From the NCBI GenBank assembly GCA_025361645.1, contig JANYKI010000126.1, positions 1 to 64,000 on the forward strand: DNA of 64,000 bases, given 5' to 3'. The DNA comes from Methanothrix sp. (GTDB taxonomy: Archaea; Halobacteriota; Methanosarcinia; Methanotrichales; Methanotrichaceae). Below are positions 1 through 10,185 of the stretch, in pieces (the first letter of the stretch is position 1; each line of letters opens with the position of its first letter). A model generated the notes under the pieces. That model searched no databases. It was not told the origin of the DNA and saw only the letters and a list, made by a program, of their open reading frames with translations. The translations under genes were made by a program, and so were the position numbers.

Positions 1-9
1 GTCATTCGG

Positions 10-726
10 TTGAATGTGGTTACCTGGGAGCTGATTATGGAGAAGAAAGGTCGAGTCCTGGTTGTCCCTCAGATGGACCCCGACCTCATGCTATCCTGTC
101 GGCCCGATGATGCTCTGGGAACGCTGATGAAAGGTCGCGAGCAATTACTGGAGATAAGTTGTGCCAGCAGTCCCATCTCCAAAGATGAAGCGGTACGCAT
201 TCTAGGCAGTTCTCAAGCCAAGGTTGGTGATCTTGTGGAGGTGTATCGGGAAGTATTGGCCAGGTGTCCTGGTAATTATCATACTGCCGGCATGATTGTC
301 GATGTTGATCTGCAGGAGGTTGTTTATGCACTTAGCACGGGTGGCTCTCCTTTTCCCGGACTCCGGGATGTCCTGGCATGTCTGAAAAATCATGGGGCTG
401 ATGTCTATGTGGCCTCCGGGGACAGCATGAGAAGCCTTGCTTATCTCAAAGAATTAGGTATAGATTTGTCGCGAGTTTATCCTGTCTCTGGCCCAAAGCG
501 GAAAAAAGAGATAATAGTCGATCTGAAGAGCCAATATCGTCAAGTGGTAATGGTGGGCGACGGTCTAAATGACCTTTATGCCTTGAGGGCGGCGGACCTG
601 GGCATCTTGACCGTGCAGCAGGACACTCGTCCCACTTTGAAGCTTCGTGATGCTGCTGATAAGATAATAACAGATATAAAAGAACTGCCTAAAATACTGA
701 TGGATAACTGCCAGATTATTTTTTAG
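10..726 (+). CDS. HAD-superfamily hydrolase (phosphatase/P-type ATPase-like HAD fold)
   Basis: 238-aa ORF; C-terminal VMVGDGLNDLYALRAADLGI matches HAD motif III/IV; KxKK region upstream. Confidence 0.65.
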   Translation: MNVVTWELIMEKKGRVLVVPQMDPDLMLSCRPDDALGTLMKGREQLLEISCASSPISKDEAVRILGSSQAKVGDLVEVYREVLARCPGNYHTAGMIVDVDLQEVVYALSTGGSPFPGLRDVLACLKNHGADVYVASGDSMRSLAYLKELGIDLSRVYPVSGPKRKKEIIVDLKSQYRQVVMVGDGLNDLYALRAADLGILTVQQDTRPTLKLRDAADKIITDIKELPKILMDNCQIIF

Positions 727-930
727 ATTGGTGTGTATTCGGAATTCATAACCTTCGTTATCCTTCTAATTCGGGTGGCGGGTGAATTGATTTGGTGAAT
801 GGCAAATATTTGTACAATCGGACAATTCTGGGGAAAGTATATATACTTGGATAGTGCATTCTTACTTGTTAACATTTTAAATTTGCTTCGAAATAAGACC
901 ATACTAGAATATACTAGGAGTAGCGCACAA

Positions 931-1488
931 ATGTTCGAAGAGCTTTTAGAGATATACAAAACAAAGGCCGAAGAGATTGAGAAAAATAGAAAAGAAGCAC
1001 AAGCCATGCTTTTGCTGGTTTCAGCCATCGAAAAGATATCACTGGAGCTCGACTCCAAACAGAGCGATGTAGAGCTCTTAGGTAGGCTGATCGATCAGGT
1101 TGATCGCCTATCCAAAGAGGTATCTGATCTGAAGAGCCAGCTTCGCACCCGGCAGGGACGACCTGCGCCTATTCAGGAAACGAGCTCTGGAGAAGGAAAG
1201 GCCCTGGATAACCATGCGCGATCTCTCATAGATATCATGGAAGAGAGGCCGAGTAGGTACACAACCAGCGAGCTGGTGGACATGCTGGGCTTAAATAAGA
1301 CTACGGTAATAAGCGTGATGAAGCGCGCTCATGAACTCGACCCGAAACATGTCAAGATGACACAGGGAAAGAGGCGTAAACTTTACCTGTCTTATGTGTC
1401 TGAAGGTGAGGTGCAGACGACGGAAGAAGCGTCGCCTGGATCTGGCGAATCAGACCGGGTGAAGCTAGAGCTGATGGCCATGACCTAA
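931..1488 (+). CDS. Coiled-coil + C-terminal helix-turn-helix putative transcriptional regulator
   Basis: ORF track start is 799; ATG at 931 (MFEELLEIYKTKAEEIEKN) looks likelier. Coiled-coil N-term, HTH-like YTTSELVDMLGLNKTTVISVMKRAHEL. Confidence 0.5.
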   Translation: MFEELLEIYKTKAEEIEKNRKEAQAMLLLVSAIEKISLELDSKQSDVELLGRLIDQVDRLSKEVSDLKSQLRTRQGRPAPIQETSSGEGKALDNHARSLIDIMEERPSRYTTSELVDMLGLNKTTVISVMKRAHELDPKHVKMTQGKRRKLYLSYVSEGEVQTTEEASPGSGESDRVKLELMAMT

Positions 1489-1760
1489 AGTTTAGATAAG
1501 CCTGAAGACAATCCGTAAATTCATAATCTGTTAAAGGTCGAGCTATCTGTTGTTCTTCCGGCTGATCTGGCCCGTTGGCATTTTTTTTGCCTGCAGTGGG
1601 GGGCGATGGAGATAATGTATTCTATCATCATTTTATTTATATGTACAGTTCATTAACTCGTGCGACGGATCAGTTGACTTGGGCTTCGAAAATGCTCTGA
1701 CAACAAATGAAGCTTGACCGCAATATTGTTGGTTGTAAACAATCCTTAGATGCTCGATTA

Positions 1761-1792
1761 CCGAGAGTTTCGACGAGTAGTCGAAACATCGG
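1761..1792. terminator. Stem-loop CCGA-GA-GTTTCGAC-GAGTA-GTCGAAAC-A-TCGG
   Basis: Perfect 8-bp inner stem, 4-bp outer stem; lies just 3' of the minus-strand gene ending at 1799. Confidence 0.4.
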
Positions 1793-1798
1793 TACTAA

Positions 1799-2848
1799 TC
1801 ATGTCTTCTTCTGCTTTCTTCTATACATGTATCCGCCTAATGTTGCAATTATGATGAGAATGACAATTGCCGGCATGAGCAGAGACGTGGAGGCGGCCTT
1901 GACCACAACTGGGATCTTCATGCTCTCCGAGATCACGAAATCGCCATTAATATCAGTATATTTGATCTCGCTGTTTATGCCATAGTCCTTGGGTGTAGCG
2001 TCGGAATCGACGTCAAGCCGGAAGACGACGGTCTTCTCTTCTCCCGGAGCCAGCGTTCCGATGAATGCCTGATCATCGGTGGAGGAGAACGGCTTGAAGA
2101 TGGATAGCCTGGCGATAGCGTCTTTGACGGGGTCCTCTCCAATATTCTTGTATGTGGCAACGATTTGTGCCTTCTTGATACCGGCAGAGAGCGCGCCCGT
2201 TGCATTCACGATCAAAAAGTCCGCCTGCTTCTTGACGTTGATAATGATGGGTACGGTCTGATTGGCCTTCTGGTAGATATAGGATACCTGGTAATTTGCC
2301 AGAGTAGGCGAGGATCCGCTGGTAACAAGCTTGGAAGCCTGCACCCGGACATTGTCCTGATAGTCATAGGATAGGTTCAAACTGAGTGGATAAGTCCCAG
2401 CAGGGGCATGCTCACCTATCTTAACGGCGAATTTCAAAGGCGATTGGGTCTTATCACCCGATTTTAACGATTGAACAACCTGGTTACCTGACTTTATCTC
2501 GATCACTGGATTGTCAGAGAGGAGATATGCTGTGATTCCGAGGGCCGTCGGCTTCTTGTACTCTTCTTGCAGTTCGGCGCTGGCCAGAGCGAACTCCTTG
2601 GGATCCTGGGGAGTTAGATCTTCCTTGAATCCCAATATCCGTCCATAGTTAGTCAGATCCAGGTAAAGGGAAACGGTATCTCCACGCTCAAACTCATCCG
2701 TCCCGGAAACGCTGGCTGAGATATCCGGGCTGCCATACATGGTGTAATAGTTATCTCCGCCCAGCTCAAAAGGTATGTAGGTGTTTTGAGCCGATACTGC
2801 GGCAATCAATAGGCAAAAGCCAACCAGGGCCATTTTAATTCTCATCAA
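1799..2848 (-). CDS. Secreted/membrane-anchored S-layer-like (COG1361-type) protein
   Basis: N-terminal signal peptide (MALVGFCLLIAAVSAQ), beta-sandwich repeats, C-terminal TM helix followed by RRKQKK; operon with RND exporter. Confidence 0.6.
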   Translation of the reverse strand: MMRIKMALVGFCLLIAAVSAQNTYIPFELGGDNYYTMYGSPDISASVSGTDEFERGDTVSLYLDLTNYGRILGFKEDLTPQDPKEFALASAELQEEYKKPTALGITAYLLSDNPVIEIKSGNQVVQSLKSGDKTQSPLKFAVKIGEHAPAGTYPLSLNLSYDYQDNVRVQASKLVTSGSSPTLANYQVSYIYQKANQTVPIIINVKKQADFLIVNATGALSAGIKKAQIVATYKNIGEDPVKDAIARLSIFKPFSSTDDQAFIGTLAPGEEKTVVFRLDVDSDATPKDYGINSEIKYTDINGDFVISESMKIPVVVKAASTSLLMPAIVILIIIATLGGYMYRRKQKKT

Positions 2849-5167
2849 TCATCCTCCTCTTGCTATCAGCTTGAGGGCTTTCTTCATTTCGTATTTCGCA
2901 TTTTCCACCATAGAACGTCGAATCTCCATGCGGTACATTAGCACAACGAAGACCGTGAAGGTCGTGAGCAATGCGAATATTATTGCTAAAACTGTAACTG
3001 TCCCAAAATTATTGGTGATCAGGAAGGGCGAGTATATCAGGGCCGCAAATCCAAATACGGTGGTAAGGCCGGAGGCTATGAGTGCGGAACCTATACGCCT
3101 TGATGCAATCTTGAGCGCCTCCCGGGGCTGTCCTATTATGGCCAGCTCCTCGTAGAAGCGCTCCATCATCAATATTGCGTATTCAGATCCCACTCCCAGA
3201 ATGAGTGCGCCCAGGCATGCCGTTAGGGGCGTGTATTTCATGTCGGCCAGGTACATAACGCCGCCCATCCAGCCAATTACCACCAGCATGGGCAGTACTG
3301 GCAGCAGCGCTTTTATCAGGTCCCGGTAGATGAGCAGCAGCACGACAAAGATCAGCACCAATCCCAGCAGAGTCATCTCCGTTCTGCCTTGTGTCAATGC
3401 AGTGATGACGGTGGTCATCACTACAGCGTCGCCCGTTTGTCGCACAGACACTCCGGGAGGCGGCTGATGCCAGGCGATGTCTTTATCGATCTCTTTTATG
3501 AGCCGGTCGGTGCCCTCTGCGCCCATGTTGGTCAGCTCTTTGCCCACATTCAGCTTGATTAGGGCCGTGTCGTGACCATCAAGTTGCAAAACTCGCATCT
3601 GGGTGGGAAGGGAATCGATCAGCCTTCGGATCTCAGTTTGATCTTGTGGTATCTCGCCGCCATTGGCCCGTTTTACCAAGGAGGCTATGCTTTCGAAGCC
3701 ATATACCTGATCTCGGGAACTCTTTAGATATATGCAAAATTCATCCATCCAGCGCAGGGTATCGGGGTCGGTAATGTCATCGGCCTGAACGATGAGGTCT
3801 ACCGTATCCGTGCCTCCAAAGATGTCGCTCATATGTCTGAAGTCGATGAGTGGAGGCAAGTCCTGAGGTACATAATTCTTGAAGTCGGTATTCACCTGAA
3901 CTTGAGTATCTGCATAGATGCCTACCAGGGAGAGGAAGAGTGCGCAGGCGAGCACCAGATGCCATCTTTGAATGCAGATATCAGAGACCTTCTCAATGAT
4001 GCTTCCTATCATTGTATCTTTGGGCACATTGGCGATTGCATCCGCTTTCATCGTTGCTCTCTTGCCCAATCCCATCTTCTCCACAATGTATAGCAGAGTG
4101 ATGCCCACGAAAAGAGCGGACAGATAGCAAAGAAAGAGCCCGACCAGGCATAACAGTCCGAAATCTCTGGTCATGGGCACGGATGAGGTGAGGAGGGAGA
4201 CGAATCCCATGGCGGTTATGATCAAGGCTATCATGACCGGCATGGAGACATGGCTTACCGTTTGTATCACGGCTTTTGTAGGTGAGCCGCCTTTAAGGAA
4301 CTCCTCATCGATCCGGTTGTGAAATTGGATGGCATAGTCTATGCCAATACCGATCAGCACCGGGAAGGCGGACATGGATACCATGGTAAAAGGTATGTGC
4401 AAAAATCCCATAGCTCCGAAGGACCATATTATGCCCAGGAAGACGACGGGGATGGGGAGCAACGACCATTTCACATGATTAAAGGATATCAGCAAAGCCA
4501 CGATCATGAGCAGGCCGGCTAGAGCAAGAATGGGGCCGTTGCTCTTGGCCATCTCTCCGGTTATTGAATTCATAAGCGCCGGTTTGCCGGTGACGGTAAC
4601 GCCCACGTCCGGCGGAAACTCGGCCATCTTCACCTGGCCAAACGTCTCTAGGTAAATCTCACTCAGCTGGGATTCCTTCAAAGAAACCGGCAGCTCGATA
4701 GAGAGCATGGTGTGCTTTTTATCCGGCATCATAGCATTTACGGCAGGAAGATTTGCCGGATAAGAGAGAATTTCATCGATCCTCTCCTGGGTGGGAATTA
4801 TTCTGATACCGCTTTCGCTCTTCTCTGTATCTGCCACGATATCGGCGATGCTGGTCACTGCCAGAACATCCGGGGCTATGCGCATCTTTTGCGAGAGCTT
4901 ATCCATCGCCCTCAGAATCTCTGGTTTTGTGACATCCTCCGCCTCAATGAGCACGGCTATGGACTCGGTGGCAAACTTCTCCACATAAAGGTGGTCGAAA
5001 AGCTGGTAGAGTGGAGAATCTTTGCCCACCATGCTCTCCGTGGTCATACCTTGCATCTCAATTTGCTGGGCATAGTGCAGGGAGGCGAGAGTTAGAAGCA
5101 GTGCGGCCGCCATGATTATCATAGGATTATCTGCGATCCATTGGCCGAGCCTTTCTGTGCTTTTCAT
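2849..5167 (-). CDS. RND superfamily exporter (HAE3/MMPL-type)
   Basis: 772 aa, two repeats of 6-TM segments, GIGIDYAIQFHNR and GVGSEYAILMMERF motifs. Confidence 0.85.
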   Translation of the reverse strand: MKSTERLGQWIADNPMIIMAAALLLTLASLHYAQQIEMQGMTTESMVGKDSPLYQLFDHLYVEKFATESIAVLIEAEDVTKPEILRAMDKLSQKMRIAPDVLAVTSIADIVADTEKSESGIRIIPTQERIDEILSYPANLPAVNAMMPDKKHTMLSIELPVSLKESQLSEIYLETFGQVKMAEFPPDVGVTVTGKPALMNSITGEMAKSNGPILALAGLLMIVALLISFNHVKWSLLPIPVVFLGIIWSFGAMGFLHIPFTMVSMSAFPVLIGIGIDYAIQFHNRIDEEFLKGGSPTKAVIQTVSHVSMPVMIALIITAMGFVSLLTSSVPMTRDFGLLCLVGLFLCYLSALFVGITLLYIVEKMGLGKRATMKADAIANVPKDTMIGSIIEKVSDICIQRWHLVLACALFLSLVGIYADTQVQVNTDFKNYVPQDLPPLIDFRHMSDIFGGTDTVDLIVQADDITDPDTLRWMDEFCIYLKSSRDQVYGFESIASLVKRANGGEIPQDQTEIRRLIDSLPTQMRVLQLDGHDTALIKLNVGKELTNMGAEGTDRLIKEIDKDIAWHQPPPGVSVRQTGDAVVMTTVITALTQGRTEMTLLGLVLIFVVLLLIYRDLIKALLPVLPMLVVIGWMGGVMYLADMKYTPLTACLGALILGVGSEYAILMMERFYEELAIIGQPREALKIASRRIGSALIASGLTTVFGFAALIYSPFLITNNFGTVTVLAIIFALLTTFTVFVVLMYRMEIRRSMVENAKYEMKKALKLIARGG

Positions 5168-5254
5168 TCGCGGTCTACCTCAGTTTTGTTCGGAAATTAC
5201 CAAACGTTCGGAACCTGCAAAAAGTACTTAAAAGTTGTGGTCTTCTGGAAATGG

Positions 5255-5785
5255 ATGGATAGAGATGAGGCGGATATCTTGAAGAGATATATGGTTGACG
5301 CCTGCGTCAAAGTGGCCAACAGCTACGGTTGCTGCGATGCAGTGGGTGTTTTACGCGGCACACTGTTTCTGGCGGACAGGCCCGTTTCCATGGACGAACT
5401 GGTGGAAGATACCGGCTACAGCAAGTCCACAGTCAGCTCCAATATGAGCACTCTGGAACGAATGGGGTTGGTCAAGAGGGTGATCATCCCGGGCGACAAG
5501 AGATACCACTATATTCCAGTTAACGAACCTGATTCCCTCAAGAAGGAAATGATAATCAACATGAGGCATGAGATGCAGGGAATCATAGTCGCCATGAACC
5601 GGACGGAAGTGGATCTCAGAGCCTGTGAGCATGTGTCAGAAACGGCATTGGAGAGGATTGGCAAAGCTAGACGCTTCTATATGCAAACTGACCTGCTCTT
5701 AGATCTGATATCCCGGTACAACACCGAGGAATTGATCGCATTGTTGCAACGGGGTTTTCAAGAGAAAAATATGGCCATTAAATGA
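5255..5785 (+). CDS. GbsR/MarR-family transcriptional regulator
   Basis: ORF from 5141; start MDRDEADILKRYMVD at 5255 likely. wHTH: MDELVEDTGYSKSTVSSNMSTLERMGLVKRVIIPGDKRYHY; divergent from RND operon. Confidence 0.7.
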   Translation: MDRDEADILKRYMVDACVKVANSYGCCDAVGVLRGTLFLADRPVSMDELVEDTGYSKSTVSSNMSTLERMGLVKRVIIPGDKRYHYIPVNEPDSLKKEMIINMRHEMQGIIVAMNRTEVDLRACEHVSETALERIGKARRFYMQTDLLLDLISRYNTEELIALLQRGFQEKNMAIK

Positions 5786-5920
5786 ATGAGAAAAACCAAT
5801 CGGATGAGACCTTCTCGACCATCATTACAGATGCATTAAAAATATCGGCTCCATGATCGTCCAATATATTGATTAAGAGTAACGATGTCTATCTGTTAGA
5901 AGCGCAGGCAGTGATAACCG

Positions 5921-8900
5921 TTGGGCGAAGAGAAGCTTGCAAGCAGCGATCCAGAAACGAAGATCGAGCAGATGCTGCGGAAAATAGCAGATATGCTGGA
6001 GAAGGGCGGCAATGCGGGGCAAATGTCGGTGTTGCTTAAAGGCCTAAAGGAGGACCTCGAAGATCTTTTGGCCTCTTTGCCGATGACAAAAGCGGTAGAG
6101 GCAGTTCCCACGGCCATTGTACTTACCGATCTCTTCGGAAATATTGAGTATGTAAACGCCAGCCTTTTGAAAAATTCCGGTTTTCGCGACATATCTGAGG
6201 CAAAAGGCCGGTCTGTATTCGATTTTACAAATGCAGAGGGTAAAGCCAAGCTGCAAGAAGAGGTCATACCCGCCCTTCATTTTGTTGGGCAGTGGCAGGG
6301 GGAGATTTTTTTAAAGAGGTCGGATGGCCAATCCTACATGGCGGAGATGATGTGTGCACTGGTCAAAGACGACTTTGGCAACCCCATCTATCTATTGGCC
6401 AACTTTTACAACATCACCGACAGAAAGCGAGCGGAAGAAGCACTGCTTCTGGACGATTCCCGGCTGGAGGCTCTGCAAAGGTTAAACCAGATGGATGAGG
6501 CCTCCATTAAAGAGATTGCCGCCTTCGCCCTGGAGGCCGGGGTCAAGCTAACCGGCTCTAAGCTCGGTTACCTGGCTTTTGTTGACGACGAAGAAAAGAC
6601 GCTCTTTATGCACTCCTGGTCCAAGAAGGCCATGCAGACGTGCGACATTGAACATAAAAAGATCGTCTATCCTCTGCAGGAAACGGGGCTTTGGGGTGAG
6701 GCTATTCGGCAGAGAAAAGCGGTGATAACCAATGATTATGCCTCCTGCCCCCAGAGAAGAGGCACCCCCGTAGGTCACGTCAATGTTGTCCGCCACATGA
6801 ATGTGCCCATCATGGACAAAGGCAAGATTGTCATTGTGGCGGGTCTCGGCAACAAGGAGGAGGAGTACGACGACTCCGATGTGCGCCAGCTCACGCTGCT
6901 CATGAGCGGCATGTGGAAGATCATCCAACGACGAAGTGCAGAGGAGACGCTGCACAGGCGCGATTTATTGCTGCAAGGGGCGGCCAAGGCCACTAACTAC
7001 CTTCTCACATCCGATCCCCGGGCCGTAAAGAGGGCTTTAGGCATTCTAGGTGAGGTGGGAGATGTAGATCGGGTCCATATTCTGGAGAACCGGGAATTGC
7101 AGAGCGAAGTGCGGCTGGAATGTCTTCCCATGCAATGGTTTCGAGAGCCTGCAAAGCCATTTTCCGGGGATTTGTCCTGGTTGGAGCATTTTCCAGACTG
7201 GCAGGATACGCTCTCTCGCAGCAATCCCATCCAGGGCATAACTTCAGAGCTCAGGGTTCCTGGTGCAACGGTACTGGTGGAATTAGATGTTCGCTCTTTT
7301 CTGCTCCTGCCCGTCTTCATCGAGGGTCGGTTTTTTGCGGTTATATGTTTTGAAGACTGTCATAATGAGCGGCGATGGATCGACAGCGAGATCGCTGTAC
7401 TTCAGGCGGCGGCGGGTAGCATCGGCGAAGCCATTTTGCGCAGAAGGACGGAAGAGGCCCTGAAAAAGACGCAGGAAGGGCTGGAAAAGAGGGTGTCGGA
7501 GAGGACGGCCTGGCTCCTCCGGGCAAATGCGGCGTTACAAGAGGAGACGGTCTTGCATAAAGAAACGGAAATCGAGCTTCGTTCTGCGCAGCAGGCGGCA
7601 GATACGGCTTGCCGGGCGAAGAGCGAGTTTTTGGCCAATATGAGCCACGAGATACGTACTCCCATGAATGCGGTTATTGGCCTTGCCGGACTCTTGCTGG
7701 AAACCTGCCTCACAGAAGAGCAGCGTGATTTCGTGGAGACCATTCACAGCAGTGGTGATGCGTTGCTTGCCATCATCAATGATATCCTGGATTTCTCCAA
7801 GATAGATGAAGGCAAGATGAAGCTGGAGCATTTGCCCTTCAATTTACGCGACAGCATCGAGTCCTCGCTGGATATGGTGGCGACAAAGGCAGCGGAGAAA
7901 GTACTGGATCTGACTTATGATATTGACGAGAGGATTGCCCCAACTATTCTAGGGGACTCGGTTCGGCTGCGCCAGGTCCTGGCCAACCTGCTCAGCAATG
8001 CGGTAAAATTTACGGAAAAAGGCAGCATAGCCATTCATGTCAAGCCTGGTGAAAATGCGGATGAAATCCACTTTTCGGTTTTCGATACGGGAATAGGCAT
8101 CAATCCTCTGGACATGAAAAAGCTCTTCCTCTCCTTCAGCCAGGTCGATGCTTCTACTTCCAGAAAATATGGGGGGACGGGCCTTGGCCTGGCCATAAGC
8201 AAGAGGCTGGTAGAGCTGATGGGCGGCAGGATCTGGGTGCAAAGCAAGCTACGCGAGGGCTCAACCTTCCACTTCCAGATTTTTGCCCAGCCATTTTCCG
8301 GAGAGGCTGTAAAGGTGCATATGGCCGGTAAGAAGATAATGGCTCTGCTCAGCAGCGAAGGCTGCTTGAAGGGACTGTTGGATTATGCCCACACCTCGGG
8401 GATGCAGATATATCCAGTGGTCTCGGCCTTTGAGGCGCGGGAAATGGTAGAGAGCCGTTTTGATGCCGCAATTTTGGATCTGGATGTTCCGGGGGCCGAA
8501 GAGCTGGCCGAGGAGATAGAAGAGCGTCTTCCTACCATCACCTTCGCCTCGCTCGGACAACATCGCAAAGGCAAAAAAACTCTAATCAAGCCTGCAACGC
8601 AAAGCAGTATTATCTTCGCCCTGCAGGAGGCTTTAATGCCCCCCAGTCATAAGAAGGTGCCTACCTGTAGCAGTGCGATGAAACACCCGGATCTGGACGT
8701 ATTGCTGGCAGAAGATAACCTTGTCAACCAGAAGGTTGCGCGTCTTATGCTAAAGAAGCTAGGCTACAGAGCCGATGTGGTCTCCAATGGCCGGGAGGTC
8801 TTACAGGCTATTTTAAAAAAGGCCTATGATGTGATCCTCATGGACGTGCAGATGCCGGAGATGGACGGCCTGGAGGCTACCCGTGCCATTTTGGATCTTA

Positions 8901-9082
8901 ATTTAAAAAAGAGGCCGAAGATTCTGGCCATGACCGCCTATGCGTTAGAAGGGGACAAAGAGAGATGTTTGCTTGCCGGCATGGACGGTTACATTTCCAA
9001 GCCGGTGCAGCTTGAGGAGCTGAGGTGCGTTCTCTATGGCCTGAAAAATATCCCTCTTGGTGCGCCGGCTAAGACCGCTTAA
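5921..9082 (+). CDS. PAS-GAF(s)-HisKA-HATPase-REC hybrid sensor histidine kinase
   Basis: 1053 aa (TTG start); [20 protein letters not shown]-box, DTGIGI, GGTGLGLAISKRLVELMGG, receiver VLLAEDNLVNQKVARLMLKKLG...ILMDVQMPEMDGLEATR. Confidence 0.85.
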   Translation: MGEEKLASSDPETKIEQMLRKIADMLEKGGNAGQMSVLLKGLKEDLEDLLASLPMTKAVEAVPTAIVLTDLFGNIEYVNASLLKNSGFRDISEAKGRSVFDFTNAEGKAKLQEEVIPALHFVGQWQGEIFLKRSDGQSYMAEMMCALVKDDFGNPIYLLANFYNITDRKRAEEALLLDDSRLEALQRLNQMDEASIKEIAAFALEAGVKLTGSKLGYLAFVDDEEKTLFMHSWSKKAMQTCDIEHKKIVYPLQETGLWGEAIRQRKAVITNDYASCPQRRGTPVGHVNVVRHMNVPIMDKGKIVIVAGLGNKEEEYDDSDVRQLTLLMSGMWKIIQRRSAEETLHRRDLLLQGAAKATNYLLTSDPRAVKRALGILGEVGDVDRVHILENRELQSEVRLECLPMQWFREPAKPFSGDLSWLEHFPDWQDTLSRSNPIQGITSELRVPGATVLVELDVRSFLLLPVFIEGRFFAVICFEDCHNERRWIDSEIAVLQAAAGSIGEAILRRRTEEALKKTQEGLEKRVSERTAWLLRANAALQEETVLHKETEIELRSAQQAADTACRAKSEFLANMSHEIRTPMNAVIGLAGLLLETCLTEEQRDFVETIHSSGDALLAIINDILDFSKIDEGKMKLEHLPFNLRDSIESSLDMVATKAAEKVLDLTYDIDERIAPTILGDSVRLRQVLANLLSNAVKFTEKGSIAIHVKPGENADEIHFSVFDTGIGINPLDMKKLFLSFSQVDASTSRKYGGTGLGLAISKRLVELMGGRIWVQSKLREGSTFHFQIFAQPFSGEAVKVHMAGKKIMALLSSEGCLKGLLDYAHTSGMQIYPVVSAFEAREMVESRFDAAILDLDVPGAEELAEEIEERLPTITFASLGQHRKGKKTLIKPATQSSIIFALQEALMPPSHKKVPTCSSAMKHPDLDVLLAEDNLVNQKVARLMLKKLGYRADVVSNGREVLQAILKKAYDVILMDVQMPEMDGLEATRAILDLNLKKRPKILAMTAYALEGDKERCLLAGMDGYISKPVQLEELRCVLYGLKNIPLGAPAKTA

Positions 9083-10106
9083 TAATCACATCCTCGAGAG
9101 GTCGCCTGGGGCTGGGACGCATGGGCTTTGCCATCCCCAGGCTGAAGATAAGCTGGGGGTGGCCGCGGTTGACCTGCATCTTCAGCTCCTCTCGCAAGTT
9201 TGCAAGGCCTATGGGCTGGCTGAAGAAGGATGCTCTTACATCGTAAAAGGTGGCCCGGAGCAGCAGATTTTCCAGGGCGAAGCCGCACATGGTCCAGGTC
9301 TGCTTATCATCTTGGTCGGTGGTAAGCACGGCAAGGGTGGAGCAGTCGTGGATGAGGCCCGAGTCCCGGTAGATGACCGGCCGGGAGAGGTCGAACTCCT
9401 TGAAGGCGGCGGGAAACCCCAAAGATACGACATCCGGCACTCCGAAGGTATAAAGGGGCATGCCGTCCGGCTCGGTCGTCCAGTTACCGCGCAGCCAGTC
9501 CCCCAGATTATGGCGAAATTCCTTTTTGGCCAGTTGAGTCTGATGGGCGCGGGAAACCAGATCTGCCATTTTCGCCTTGGCATCCTTATCGGGCAGGTAG
9601 CTGAGATAAAGGCCGGGGAGATTTATGTTCCTCTCAATCTCCTTTAAAATGAAAGGTTCGATTTCTGCATTTTCATATCTGTCTTTGGTGGTGTGCCTTC
9701 TTTGTATCTGGGGGAAGAGATCATCTTGCCCATCCACGGGGCGGGCGCCGGGCAAAAGCTGCACCTCGGCCACCAGATCGCTCTCTTGCCCGTCTGGGAA
9801 GTAGCTCACCTTCGGAGCAAAGCCGAAATGCGTTCCGGCGACGGCCAGGTTGGCGATGGCGCAGCCCACGCTCATGTAGAGGGTGCGGTTGCTGGGATCA
9901 ACAAAAGGCAAGGCCCGGCTTAAATCGGCGAAGACGGAAACGCTGTGGTCATTAATGGCATACTTCCAGGGCTGGCTGTTGGGGCCGGAGGGGGCCAAAA
10001 TTGCATAGCGCAAAAGGAACTTTAGCCTCTCCTCCATGGGACCATTCGCGGGGTAGTCGGCCTCCGATACATCCCATGCCTTATAGTTATTAGCGGTCAA
10101 TTGCAA
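9069..10106 (-). CDS. Nitroreductase-like (Acg family) FMN-binding protein
   Basis: 345 aa; YAILAPSGPNSQPWKYAI typical nitroreductase-fold N-terminus. Confidence 0.6.
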   Translation of the reverse strand: MQLTANNYKAWDVSEADYPANGPMEERLKFLLRYAILAPSGPNSQPWKYAINDHSVSVFADLSRALPFVDPSNRTLYMSVGCAIANLAVAGTHFGFAPKVSYFPDGQESDLVAEVQLLPGARPVDGQDDLFPQIQRRHTTKDRYENAEIEPFILKEIERNINLPGLYLSYLPDKDAKAKMADLVSRAHQTQLAKKEFRHNLGDWLRGNWTTEPDGMPLYTFGVPDVVSLGFPAAFKEFDLSRPVIYRDSGLIHDCSTLAVLTTDQDDKQTWTMCGFALENLLLRATFYDVRASFFSQPIGLANLREELKMQVNRGHPQLIFSLGMAKPMRPSPRRPLEDVIIKRS

Positions 10107-10185
10107 TTCCTCTTCAGAAAGATTCTAAGCCATTTAAGCCATTATTGGCATATATCTTTTTGCCAGGCATAAAATTCTTTTATTA

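Noticed and set aside
5786-5860. 24-aa ORF (MNEKNQSDETFSTIITDALKISAP) directly abutting the GbsR stop
   Set aside because: Start abuts the stop codon but no motif, hydrophobic segment or other support; cannot be distinguished from chance.
9057-9647. 196-aa plus-strand ORF opposite the nitroreductase-like gene
   Set aside because: Antisense of a recognisable coding sequence.
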